Assembly: GCA_025093985.1 (NCBI GenBank)
Contig: JACAAK010000016.1
Coordinates: 186,001 to 250,000 of the forward strand
DNA length: 64,000 nucleotides
Source of the DNA: Calvatia gigantea
Lineage: Eukaryota > Basidiomycota > Agaricomycetes > Agaricales > Lycoperdaceae
Reading direction: 5' to 3'
The notes beneath the pieces are model-generated. The model searched no databases. It was given only the letters and a program-made list of their open reading frames with translations, and was not told where the DNA came from. Numbering within the stretch: the first letter of the stretch is position 1; each line of letters begins with the position of its first letter. The translations under genes and the position numbers were made by a program. Below, piece by piece: positions 12,019 to 21,235 of this stretch.

Positions 12019-12234
12019 AGAGGGACAAAACTGTTCCAATGCACTTAAAATATTAATTAATTAATAACTCCCCTAAAACAAAGGATTACATAATCATACT
12101 TTGCATATGATTAGATAAGATACTGGACTACATATCTACAATTAAATTAGGAAGTGCACAGCCACAGTAGTCCTTGAGATATGAGCTGATCTTCTGAGAA
12201 GTTCAAAACATTGGAACGGTTTTGTCCCTTACTG
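12019..12234 (-). repeat. Right terminal inverted repeat of the Tc1 element
   Basis: 216-bp inverted copy of 10626-10837, differing by a few substitutions and a short insertion near 12130. It has the same pair of oppositely oriented inner and outer motifs. Confidence 0.9.
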
Positions 12235-15200
12235 TATCTTTTCTGGCCTAGCTTCTTTGATGGTTGATTGGTGTGGATGTTGGTGTTTTCTAACCATACT
12301 TCATCATTGATTTGGTATGTCCTTATGTTCATTTTGCTGTTATCGTGTGCCTATTTCATCTTTTCTTGATACGATCATAGTGTGGCCGCGGCATTGTTTC
12401 TTGTGTTTTGAAGTTGTTTTAGGAACTCCACACTGCTGGGGTTGTTTGATCTTCCGTTTTCTTTTCCTTTCCAGGGGTGTCTGCTGTAGTTTAGGTAGAA
12501 TGGTGTCGTCTGTGTGCTGCTGTGCTTTTTGTCGTTGTATTGGAATTCGGCCATAGGTAGCCATTTTGCCCAGTCGTTTTGGTCATAGTTGCAGTATATC
12601 CTCAAGTATATTTCAACTTCTCTGTTGATCCTCTCCGTTTGTCCGTCGGTTTGTGGGTGGTAGGCCATTGACAGGTTTCGTTCTATTCCTAGTCCCTTGA
12701 ACAGTTCACTGGTGAATTCGGATGCAAACTGTAGTCCTTGGTCACTGAGGACTTTCCTTGGTACTCCGTGTAGCTTCCATATTTCGTCCCGGTAGTACTG
12801 TGCTATTTCTTTTGAGGAGACATCTGTCCTTGTCGCTATGAGTCATATCATTTTTGAGAATTGATCGACAATGACCAAGATAGTGTCTTTTCCTTCTGAT
12901 TCAGGCAGTGGTCCAATGATGTCGATGCTTACTTCTTCCCATGGGCCATTGGGGATGGGAAGTGGGTGTAGAGGCGTCTTCAGGGGTGTCCTGTGTGGCT
13001 TATTTCGTTGGCAACTTTGGCAACCTCTGATGTACTTTTGAACGTCCATTCGGATTGTTGGCCACCAATAATCTCTGGTCACCAACTCAATCATTCGGTG
13101 TTGTCCCGGGTGTCCTGTATCAGGTATATCGTGGTATTGGTGCAGTATTTCCTCTCTGAGTGCTGGTTCAGGTGGTACATACATGCTGGTATTCTTGTAG
13201 ATTATTCCTTCATGTTCAGTGATGTCAGGATCTTGGTCATGTATTTTTTTTGTGACAGCTGTTTCTCTTCTTTTGTTTGTCTTGATTCGTTCTTTGAAGG
13301 TGGGTTCCACAAATAGTTCGGCACAGAGTAGGATGGTCTCTTCTAATGGCTCATCATCCTTTTTGTCCATTAACCAAGCATCTTGGATCATGGTGACTAG
13401 TTTTCCTTCTTCTTGGCTTGGTTCTTGGTAGATTCTGGAGAGGAGGTCTGCTTTTGTATTCGTTTTTCCGGGTACATGACACAATGTGAAATCATAGTCT
13501 TGTAGCCATAGGTACCATCTTGCTTGTCAGCCGTTTAATTTTTGGGGTTCCCTGTAGTATTTCAGGTTCTCATGGTCAGTCCAGATTTCGAATTTTTCTT
13601 CTGCGTCTAGTAGGTAGTGTCGCCATTCCTTTAGTGCGTGCATGATGGCCAGTAGTTCTTTGTCGTAGATTTCGTAATTTCATTCCACCGGCGACAGTGT
13701 ACGGGACGTGAATGCGATTGGGTGCCATTTCGAATTTTGTTCTTGTGAGAGTACTCCCCCTAATGCATAGTTTGATGCGTCGACTTCTACTCAGAATTGT
13801 CCTTCTCTTTGGGGTAGTGTTAGGGTGGGTTTTTCTGTGATTCGTTGTTTTAGTTTGTCGAATGCGGATTGTTGTTCTTCTCCCCATTCCCACTCTTCCA
13901 ATCCTTTCAGTTTGTTTAATGGGGCCGCTATCTTGCTGAAGTTCTTTATAAACCAGCGGTAGTAGTTGGCGAAGCTGAGGAATCTTTCTATTCCTTTTTT
14001 GTTGTGCGGTTGGGGCCATTCTTGTACCGATTTTACTTTTTCGGCCTCCATTTCAATGCGTCCGTGTCCTACTGTTACTCCTAGTATTGGGATTTCTTCG
14101 GTGTCGAAGATGCATTTGGATCGTTTGAAGCATAGGTTATGTTCAGCCGCTCTTTCTAGGAATCAGGTCGTTCGTTCTCGCAGTTGTTCTTTGGTGTCGC
14201 CCGGAATTGTGAAGTCATCCATGTAGTTTACTATATCTCCGTCGCATAACAGGTCTCGGAAGATGCTTGCCATCATTCTTGAGAACGTTCCTGGTGAATT
14301 GCTGAAACCAAAGAACATTACTGTGGGTTCGAATAGTCCTTCGTTGGTTAGGAAGGCTACCTTCCACTCGTCTCCTTCTTTGATGCGGACGTTGTTGTAG
14401 CCCCAAATGATGTCTAGTTTGTTGAAGTATTTGGCTTTCCCTAATTTGTCGATGACTTCTCCGATTCGAGGTAGCGGTGTTTTGTCCTTAACGACTACAT
14501 TATTTAACTGTCAGTAGTCTTGAATGAGTCGTTTTGAACCATCCTTTTTTGGGATGAAGAAGGTGGGTGCAGCGTATGGTGACTTTGATGGTCGTATTCA
14601 TCCTGACTCAAGGTTTTCTTTAACAAATGCTTTGAGTTCGTCTTGCTCCTTGATCATCATGTTGTAAGTTCCTGCATTGATTTCTTTGGGTACGTCTTCT
14701 GTTAGGATTATCTTATGGTCCCATTCCATTCGTTCGGGTAGTTTGTCGAATGTGGTTTTGTTGAATAGATGGGTGAACAGTCAGACGTAGTCTGGTAGGT
14801 CTGATGGCTTGGTGGGGTCAGGTTCTTCTTCTTCTTCCCATATGTCCTCAGTGGTGGCCATGCTTCAGATCTTGTCTGTTACCTGGATGTTCTGGTGTGG
14901 GAATTTGCAATCCTTTGGGCATCGATTGAACTTTATTTCGCCCGTTCGCCAGTTTACTTCTGGATTGTGTTTGATGAGCCAGTCGTGTCCTAGAAATATT
15001 TCTGCTCTATCTTGGAGCTGTACGACTGATGCTTCGATTGTTTCTTTGTGTCCTCCGATTTCTACCTGTATAGTTGCCATTTCTGTGACTTTTCCTCCTT
15101 GGTTTGTTGTGCCGTCCGCGTTAAGTACTGTGATTTCTTGTTTTAATTTCTCTGTGGGGATTTTTTCTTCCTCTACCAGTTTTTTGCTGATGCTACTGGT

Positions 15201-15354
15201 GGTGCATCCTGAGTCGACTATAGTGTTCACTGTTATCCTTTTTGTTGGGGTTTGGATTTTTTCTTTTAGGTTTAGTTCGCGCTTTTGTTCTAAGGAATTG
15301 TGTAATATTCTTCTGATATCCTAGATACAAGCTTCTTGACTCTTGAGGCAGCAC

Positions 15355-16503
15355 CTACTCGGAGCCTTCGGAAAAATCCTGGTGTTCCTCTGGTTTGGCT
15401 TCATCTATTGCTCGGATTTGTACTTTCTTTGGTGCGGTACATGCTTTGGCTATGTGTCCGATTTTGCTGCAGTTGTAGCATGTTAATCCTTTGGGCTTCT
15501 TGCAGTCTTTGGACATATGTCCGAATATTCCACAGTTATAGCACTTGGGTTCCCCTTTTGCATTGAACATGTGTTGCCTGCTTCCTATCTCCATGGGTTC
15601 TCCCATTCCTCCATAAGTGGTTCCCGAGTTGGTCTTCTTATCTCCTCTGTACTCCGATGCTTCATATCCCTGTCCAACTGCTAATATGGCTTCTTTCCAT
15701 TCTGGGTACATGTCGGGTCGAGTGGCTGGAGGGTAGCCTGTGATAGTGTGGATAATATCTTGTCGGGCGTTTTTTCGCAGTAAGAACATAGCATGTCGGT
15801 TGTCGGTTTTTGCTTTGTTTTTGAGCACTTCGAATTCAATGAGGTAGTCGGCCGTATTTCTGTTTCCCTGTTTGAATTTTTCAATTTGCCATTCTGCTTT
15901 TGTGTTCATGGCATTGTCCAAAAAGGTTCGTTTGAATTCTTCGGCGAAGACTTTCCAGTCCACGGAGTCTTCTCCTTCCAGAATTTGTGGTGCTTTCATT
16001 GCTGCATATGCTCCTGCTGTTCCTCCCCTCAGTCTGGCTAAGACTGCTATGGCTTTGTCGTCTGCCGTGGCGACTTTGTTGAATTTCATGAAGAGTGTCA
16101 TGGCTCTCCACCAGTCATCGAATTTAGTTCGGGTCCCATCGAAGAACCCTGGGTCGGGTACGAGTCCCTTTGTGCTGGGTGTTGTGGTGGGCGCAGTATT
16201 GTCTGTCATTTCTGAATTTCCTGATTCTGACTCTGTTTCGGTGTCTTGGTTCTCCGGTTGTTCTAACTGTTCTTTGGCTATGTCGAGTTCGTTGAAGAGT
16301 TCTGATATAACTGCTTCTACTCCTGTTGGGTTTACTCCTTGTGTGGTATCTCCGGGTTCATTGTCTGTTACAACTGTTCCTGGTGCAGGTACTTCGGGGT
16401 TCTCTGCTTCTTCGTCTGATGAATCGGTTTCGCTGTCTGTTTCGAGCTCGTTGTCCATGACTTCGAGCTGGGGTTCTCTGTATTTGTCAGGGTTCGAGCT
16501 CAT
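15355..16503 (-). CDS. Chromovirus 1 Gag
   Basis: Unbroken frame of 382 residues. The start is taken at the ATG at 16503 (MSSNPDKYREPQ); the open frame extends upstream to 16575 without another ATG. The N-terminus is acidic and serine/threonine rich. The central capsid-like domain contains FDGTRTKFDDWWRAMTLFM and later QGNRNTADYLIEFEVL. Two CCHC zinc knuckles sit near the C-terminus (CYNCGIFGHMSKDC and CYNCSKIGHIAKAC, about 15445-15545). It packages element RNA into virus-like particles. Gag is intact although pol in the same element has eleven stops; intact CGA codons are still present here (for example in GTRTKF). Confidence 0.93.
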   Translation of the reverse strand: MSSNPDKYREPQLEVMDNELETDSETDSSDEEAENPEVPAPGTVVTDNEPGDTTQGVNPTGVEAVISELFNELDIAKEQLEQPENQDTETESESGNSEMTDNTAPTTTPSTKGLVPDPGFFDGTRTKFDDWWRAMTLFMKFNKVATADDKAIAVLARLRGGTAGAYAAMKAPQILEGEDSVDWKVFAEEFKRTFLDNAMNTKAEWQIEKFKQGNRNTADYLIEFEVLKNKAKTDNRHAMFLLRKNARQDIIHTITGYPPATRPDMYPEWKEAILAVGQGYEASEYRGDKKTNSGTTYGGMGEPMEIGSRQHMFNAKGEPKCYNCGIFGHMSKDCKKPKGLTCYNCSKIGHIAKACTAPKKVQIRAIDEAKPEEHQDFSEGSE

Positions 16504-16584
16504 ATAATGGCTCCTAGGTTCATCGTGATTCCAGTCTTTTTCAACTCTATTTCCTGCAGGGTGAGGTGGTGACACTTAACCAAA

Positions 16585-16891
16585 TGTCACGACCTTAGTC
16601 GGTTTAGACCTCAGGTTGCAGCTCTGGCTAAGTCTTGAGGGCGAGTAAGGGAGAGAGAACAGAAGATGGTTAAGTGTACCGAATACAGCAGGGTGTATGT
16701 ATGCTTAAATATGGCTAAGGTCATCCGGTTGAACAGATGGAGTAACTACATGAAACATCCGGTTAAGTCGTAGTAGTTGGTACAAGTCATATCTCGGAGA
16801 ACGCTAGACTGGAATAGCTGAAACAGGTACGCAGGTGAATAGGAATGCAGAATAGCACGGAACTCATTATGATCGGTGGAAGCTCATAACA
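16585..16891 (-). repeat. Chromovirus 1 5' LTR
   Basis: 307 bp, partner of 8258-8564. The first internal bases on the element strand are TTTGGTTAAGTG; TGGT two bases inside the LTR is a possible tRNA primer site, but I could not identify the tRNA. Confidence 0.93.
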
Positions 16892-17020
16892 CGCGTCGCA
16901 ACATGGGGCAGACACAGGGATCAAATGGACCAAAGGGCCACCGTCTCCCAGGTTGCGTACGACTGTAGCCTTCTACACTCTACCAGCATTGCAAAGTGCG
17001 GTTGGAGTGAGCGGTGGTCA

Positions 17021-17032
17021 GGGCCCATAACC
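17021..17032 (-). promoter_or_regulatory. Copia 1 primer-binding site, initiator-tRNA half-molecule type
   Basis: On the element strand the leader begins GGTTATGGGCCC directly after the LTR end. Its complement GGGCCCATAACC matches the anticodon arm of initiator tRNA-Met (CAT anticodon) and not a tRNA 3' end. This is the arrangement known for Drosophila copia, where a cleaved half-tRNA primes reverse transcription. Confidence 0.8.
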
Positions 17033-17082
17033 TGTTAAGACGAGTACACCACAATAGCTATTGTGGTGTACTCGTCTTAACA
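17033..17082. repeat. Perfect 50-bp palindrome made of two copia LTR ends
   Basis: 25 bases of the U5 end of the copia LTR (TGTTAAGACG...) are followed by their exact reverse complement (...CGTCTTAACA). It occupies the place of the 5' LTR. The dyad centre is at 17057/17058. Confidence 0.95.
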
Positions 17083-19958
17083 CAGATATCATGTCCTCAG
17101 CTTTCACAAAGAGCTAATTATCAACATGTGAATATTCGCAAGCCATGTACTCCCCTATTCCTCTCAGCATTGATTACCATATAGGCGCCGGTCCCATTCC
17201 CTTCCATAGCGCCATGGCCACTGGGCCTGAAGGTACCAGCGTAAAGCATCCACTGCGCAGAATTTGAGTCCGAGGAGAGAGATTCCTCAGGAAGTGGGTT
17301 CACCTGCCTGAAGGCGCCCCTTTCCATTCATCCAGGATTAGACCCATTACCGAGGATGACGCGGCTGAGTGACTTTTTTTTGGAACCTATCGCAAGAGGT
17401 ATAACTTATGAGATGATCTTGTGTCGTTCCATGAAATTCGTGTGCAACTACTACCATTTTGTAAATGGATAAAAACAGGATCTTGGGTGAGCGGTTCACC
17501 AAGTCAGGAGTTGCTGGGAGAGATGAAAGGTGACTTTGGATGCTTGGGTGGAACACCACCCACAATTAATTCTGTCAGTGATTGGTCTCGGTCAGGAAGA
17601 CATGGCGTTGACAGGTGATTTAGCCCGATTCCACTAATTTAGTGAATTCTGGAATTCTGTTCCCCGCCATTTGTCAAACTCTGGGCGGCATTTAACAACA
17701 AGTTGCTCAGACACCAAAGAAATTGACAGAATTAACAGTTCCTGTATCATAATTGGGTCTTAATTCGCCAGAAAGCAAGCCTTTATACAAAGGGAGCGAA
17801 ATGGACGACGTTTCTGGAAGCTACAGATAAAGGTTGCTAAGACGCTGCAAGAATGTCTATGTTAGAGTGGGGGTCATACCAACTGACGTGAAAACAAGAA
17901 CTCTGGACTGCGACGAGACGGATGTCCAAAGGGAAGCCAGCGTCTCAGAGACCTCACTCGCCGAGTACCAACTGTGAGCACGCCATGTGATATGTGACAA
18001 TGTCTCGACCGTCACATCCTTCCAAGCTCACTTGTGATTTCGCCTCTCCGTCCCTCGCCCAACGTTCCGTGTAGTTTGTATCTAGCTTGAACACCCACCC
18101 CTCACCCCAGCCATGCACCAACAGGTCGAAAACTTCATCCTGGCTGGATGCTTTATTTCGACCTCACCGCTGGGGACTTCAACATTTACTATTTAAAACC
18201 CAAACTCCCTCCTCTCACCCTCGCCCACCGAGCACCACAACTCGTTATACTCATCTTGCTTTTACCTCAATATATTCTATTTATTTCATCGCCTTGAACA
18301 AGACTAGCGTCCGGCCTGCTTCAAATGTGGTCCCCTTTCCTCCTCCCCCTACCCCCGACAGCCCCATCGCTGAATGTTATTGAAACCCATCCCGAACGCA
18401 TCACTTTTCGTGCCGGAGATTAAGCTTTCCCTATGTTTCATCATGTCCCCAGTCCAATAAACAATCGTGAGGGACGTCCTATGGTAATCATTTCCTCTTG
18501 TTGCCTCCGCCATTTTCCACGAAAAGGACTGGCAGAAGCACGGTAATTCAGCTTGGGTCTGAGAGTCACGCTAACGAGGATAATCTCAAAGAGGTGCGAC
18601 TTGAACACCACTTCGGGGTCTACGGAGCGGGTCAGGCTCAGCGCCACAGCACGGTTCATGTGGGTGGGGAATTGCGAGCCCGGAGCGCGAGCGAAATCGA
18701 AAGTGTCCCGAGGGCTTAGCGTGAAGAGGTACGATAGCGAGTGTGGTCGAATGAACGTCCATTATCGAGGCGTACGAAGGGAAGTGTGAGGTTTCTCGCA
18801 AGGGTAGACTGTGCTGATATTTGGATAACGGGGAAAGAGAACGATACCGCCAAACTGGTGGAAGCTGGGTAAGGCTATCCCAGGAAAAAGGGGCATATTG
18901 CTCACCTTTATGGGATGTATTTCGTCCACGCTAACGCGAGCGCAGGTGTTACTCCAGTCTACTGAAGCGCAAACCGGACGTGATCTAATCATCTCATTTC
19001 GATGGGACCCTCACCTCACGTAGTTCAATTCTTCAAACTTCAAGCTTTAAGAGAAAAGCACTGGTACTCGTGTAATGCGCCTGGATCAAAAATCCCCTGA
19101 ATGTCTCCGTGTATCGGGGCGTGTTGGAGAGCCAATAAGCGCACGTTCAACGTGACCATGCACTTTCTAAGGTGATCTCCAGACCATTCCCCCGATACGC
19201 AGCATCCACCTCACATCCATCAGCCATAGAACCCCTTAATACCTTCTCCCATCGCCATCCGAATTCAACCCCGGCCACCCGACAGAATGATCTCAAGTCC
19301 GCGAAATTATATTTCCTTTCCCCAGAACACCCCCGTGCACGAGATGTCTATGTCTAGCGCCTCGGAACAACATGTTAGATCCATCAACACTTGCCCTTTG
19401 CTTAGTGCAATCCGTCTCGGGCTTTACGTACAGCTAATCACTTCCGTCTGCTCTCCGACGAACCTAACAAGACACTTCGAGTAACAGGATATCCGATTTT
19501 GAATGTAAAACATCCACATTTACTAGACGTGTCCGACGCCCTCTATCCGGGCAAACACATAAGCCATTCTTAGAGGTGATACCAATACCCGAAATCAATG
19601 TGGCATTGATTACACCTGACAGATGTGCTACGGCCCAACTGGGAGGTATGTCATTAAACACATGCTCATGAGCTCAGAGATTCTGGATTTCCAGTTGTCC
19701 CCTGAATCAACCTCACGATTCCTTACTTCTACTCGTTTGTCCTGAGATATGGTCACAGTTGCAGTGACAAATGGAGGCCGGGATCTGTCCATTCCATCAC
19801 ATGCCGAAAGCTATATAAATGCCTATCCATCCCCGTACCTCCGTACTTAAATATACATACTTATAAAAAGAAACTGTAAGATAACCAACTGCTCGGATTG
19901 GTCTACGACAGGGGAAGGTACCCGGGAACGAAGGGATATAGAAATGAAAATACACCGA
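17083..19958. other. Noncoding remainder of unit A and 3' flank of gene B
   Basis: No supported gene. 17500-17650 is a diverged copy of 21490-21620 (upstream of gene B), and 17810-17930 is a diverged copy of parts of 22480-22540 and 23570-23710. 18830-19350 repeats 40-670. An open frame at 18087-18383 (98 codons, preceded by CT-rich, promoter-like sequence) has no recognisable domain and is not annotated as a gene. Confidence 0.45.
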
Positions 19959-21183
19959 CTAAACGACCGACCCAACATGGGATATTGATGGAGAACCTAT
20001 TACCACCACGGTTGTGGTTGCAGGTCCTGAGGACCGAATACTGCTGGCTTTATCTGCAACGGTCTGTACACCACAGTTCCATTGTAAGCTTGTTTGTTTG
20101 CGTTCCGTCTCCTTGGTCCATCCTCGTCCGGTTGCAACACGATAGACAACCAGAAAGTAGGTGATAACCTGGACACAACAGAGGGGGATCATCAACGAAA
20201 GATCTCACCGTTATTATCAATGTACGTACCTTAATGGTGGAATCATTCTCTATGAATAGAAACATACTGGGACTTGACACGCCAACAGAAATTGCAGCAC
20301 CAATGGACCACATAGAGTCCAAAGCATAGGATTCAACCAATATTGCAATGATGCTCATATAAGGACTGGATGTGTCCGATGTTCCTGCACTATAGTGAAA
20401 GCCCATCATTGCGAACCTGATAACCTGGATACCTACCCAGTATCCTGACATGACGCCTTCGGGCTAGCAAAAGGCGTGTAATTACTAGCCCAGTCACAAG
20501 AACAGTAAATATTGACAGAACAGTATAAGTTGCAGTCGCAATTACACTGAACCTCTCAGTAGAGATGCCAAGCCATTTGTGTGTCCAGAAACCAGTCTCA
20601 ATGCTGATGGAAATAACCAGCCCTGGTAATAGAGGGCGTCACAAGGTACAAGGGTCACCAAGAACCACAATCAGCGTACCTATGTAAGCGAAAAGCAGTA
20701 GCGAAGGTAAGGTAGTGACTGCTACAGCATATTGTGTCCCACTCCATACTATCCACAGGTGCCAGATCTATGACAGTTGTGTTCAAAAAAAAATGATGCC
20801 TCAACATTACTTCAACCACTGACCTGTATCACCATTATCAAGACTTCAATGATTAAGTCAATGATGCCAACTGCTGCACTCATTGAACTTTGGTATGCCA
20901 ATGGCCCTGCAGGAGAATTGGCATAGTTTATAAAAGCTGATTTGAATACATGTGCACTCAGCACAAGCAAGGTTGTTGTACAAAATATTATCAGGGAAAT
21001 GTAGGCCAGTGTGAACCTCGCTTGCCACCATTTGTCTGGTTCCTGAAGCTGAAGGTATGACAACCGAGCACAAAGGCAATAAAGCACGAATGCAGTGCCA
21101 TACAGGACTCCAAGGATGGTGGTACCACCAATTAGTTCGAAGGCTTCAAGGAGGAATAATCCACTCTGAGCCTGGGAATCCAT
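19959..21183 (-). CDS. Agaricomycete seven-transmembrane-like protein, paralogue B (five exons)
   Basis: Exons 21183-20824, 20767-20680, 20622-20437, 20384-20230 and 20168-19959, separated by GT-AG introns of 56, 57, 52 and 61 nt, give 332 codons with all phases consistent. The start is placed at the ATG at 21183 (MDSQAQSGLFLLEAF). Hydrophobic segments: GGTTILGVLYGTAFVLYC, FTLAYISLIIFCTTTLLVL, IIDLIIEVLIMVIQIW, YAVAVTTLPSLLLLFAYI, TVLSIFTVLVTGLVI, IIAILVESYALDSMW and VITYFLVVY: about seven membrane spans with a short cytoplasmic-type tail. It matches a large uncharacterised membrane-protein family expanded in mushrooms; the function is unknown. Broken paralogue A (1119-2008) shares exon lengths. 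Uninterrupted and probably functional. Confidence 0.85.
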
Positions 21184-21235
21184 TCTGGGTTGTGGAAAGG
21201 CAAGCAAACTCCCAATGATCACACTTCATGCATAA

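Larger units (their letters stand above)
10626..12234 (+). mobile_element. Tc1/mariner-type DNA transposon, apparently intact
   Basis: 1609 bp flanked by TA (10624-10625 and 12235-12236), with termini CAGTAAGGGACAAAACC and its inverted complement. Removing it and one TA rejoins the chromovirus integrase C-terminus in frame (codons for KRYGPFR), which fixes the boundaries. Long terminal inverted repeats of about 212-216 bp surround one transposase gene. Compared with its host element it has no premature stops, so it arrived later. Confidence 0.97.
10209..15320 (-). pseudogene. Chromovirus 1 pol: protease, RT, RNase H, integrase, chromodomain
   Basis: One continuous frame on the minus strand, interrupted by stops and by the Tc1 element. 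Protease: VDSGCTTSSIS near 15190-15225. RT: IRPSKSPYAAPTFFIPKKDG near 14540-14600 and catalytic YMDDF near 14215. RNase H: VEVDASNYALGG near 13755-13790 and a TDHENLKYY-type motif near 13560. Integrase: HHCC zinc finger near 13000-13130 (CQSCQRNKPHRTPL), core with SIDIIGPLP near 12905, AYHPQTDGQTERINRE near 12625-12670. The C-terminal chromodomain (FLIHWKGYSNKEDTWTVESN, about 10330-10395) marks a chromovirus; in this group it directs integration to marked chromatin. Stops at 12375, 12843, 13527, 13680, 13791, 14163, 14511, 14598, 14781 and 14865 are all TGA; TAG at 12351. Pol is in a different frame from gag. Confidence 0.93.
8258..16891 (-). mobile_element. Ty3/gypsy chromovirus 1, inserted in copia leader
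   Basis: 307-bp LTRs at 8258-8564 and 16585-16891, flanked by the 5-bp duplication CGCGT (8253-8257 and 16892-16896). Removing the element rejoins a copia leader that matches the uninterrupted leader at 52200-52354. On the minus strand the order is gag, protease, RT, RNase H, integrase, chromodomain, then an extra open frame. A solo LTR (9409-10036) and a Tc1 transposon (10626-12234) are inserted within it; without them the element is about 6.4 kb. Ten TGA stops and one TAG interrupt pol, and two more TGA interrupt the extra frame. Confidence 0.95.
2009..17082 (-). mobile_element. Ty1/copia retrotransposon 1, with nested insertions
   Basis: Minus-strand element. Its 3' LTR is 2009-2419, followed by a purine-rich tract on the element strand (2420-2443), pol and gag down to the gag start at 8195, and a leader. 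The leader is split by a gypsy element at 8258-16891 and resumes at 16892-17032. The 5' LTR is not complete: only its terminal 25 bases remain, as half of a perfect 50-bp palindrome at 17033-17082. The flank left of the 3' LTR (GAAGA) is not repeated at 17083 (CAGAT), so no target duplication is visible. Order gag-protease-integrase-RT-RNase H defines it as Ty1/copia. Many premature stops show it is dead. Confidence 0.85.

Noticed and set aside
12375..14867. TGA read as arginine (altered genetic code or programmed readthrough) in chromovirus pol
   Set aside because: CGA codons remain in the same frame, host genes use TGA as a normal stop (tsp2 ends in TGA), and LTR differences show the same CpG bias outside coding sequence. 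Mutation explains it better.
15872..16507. Long plus-strand open frame opposite chromovirus gag
   Set aside because: Antisense shadow of a well-supported Gag with zinc knuckles; the serine-rich translation is a by-product of codon bias.
2004..17087. Target-site duplication around copia 1
   Set aside because: GAAGA on the left and CAGAT on the right do not match, and the missing half of gene A exon 1 was not found at 17083, so a simple insertion cannot be shown.
18087..18383. 98-codon plus-strand open frame after a CT-rich stretch
   Set aside because: Low-complexity composition, no domain, no splice partners; insufficient to call a gene.
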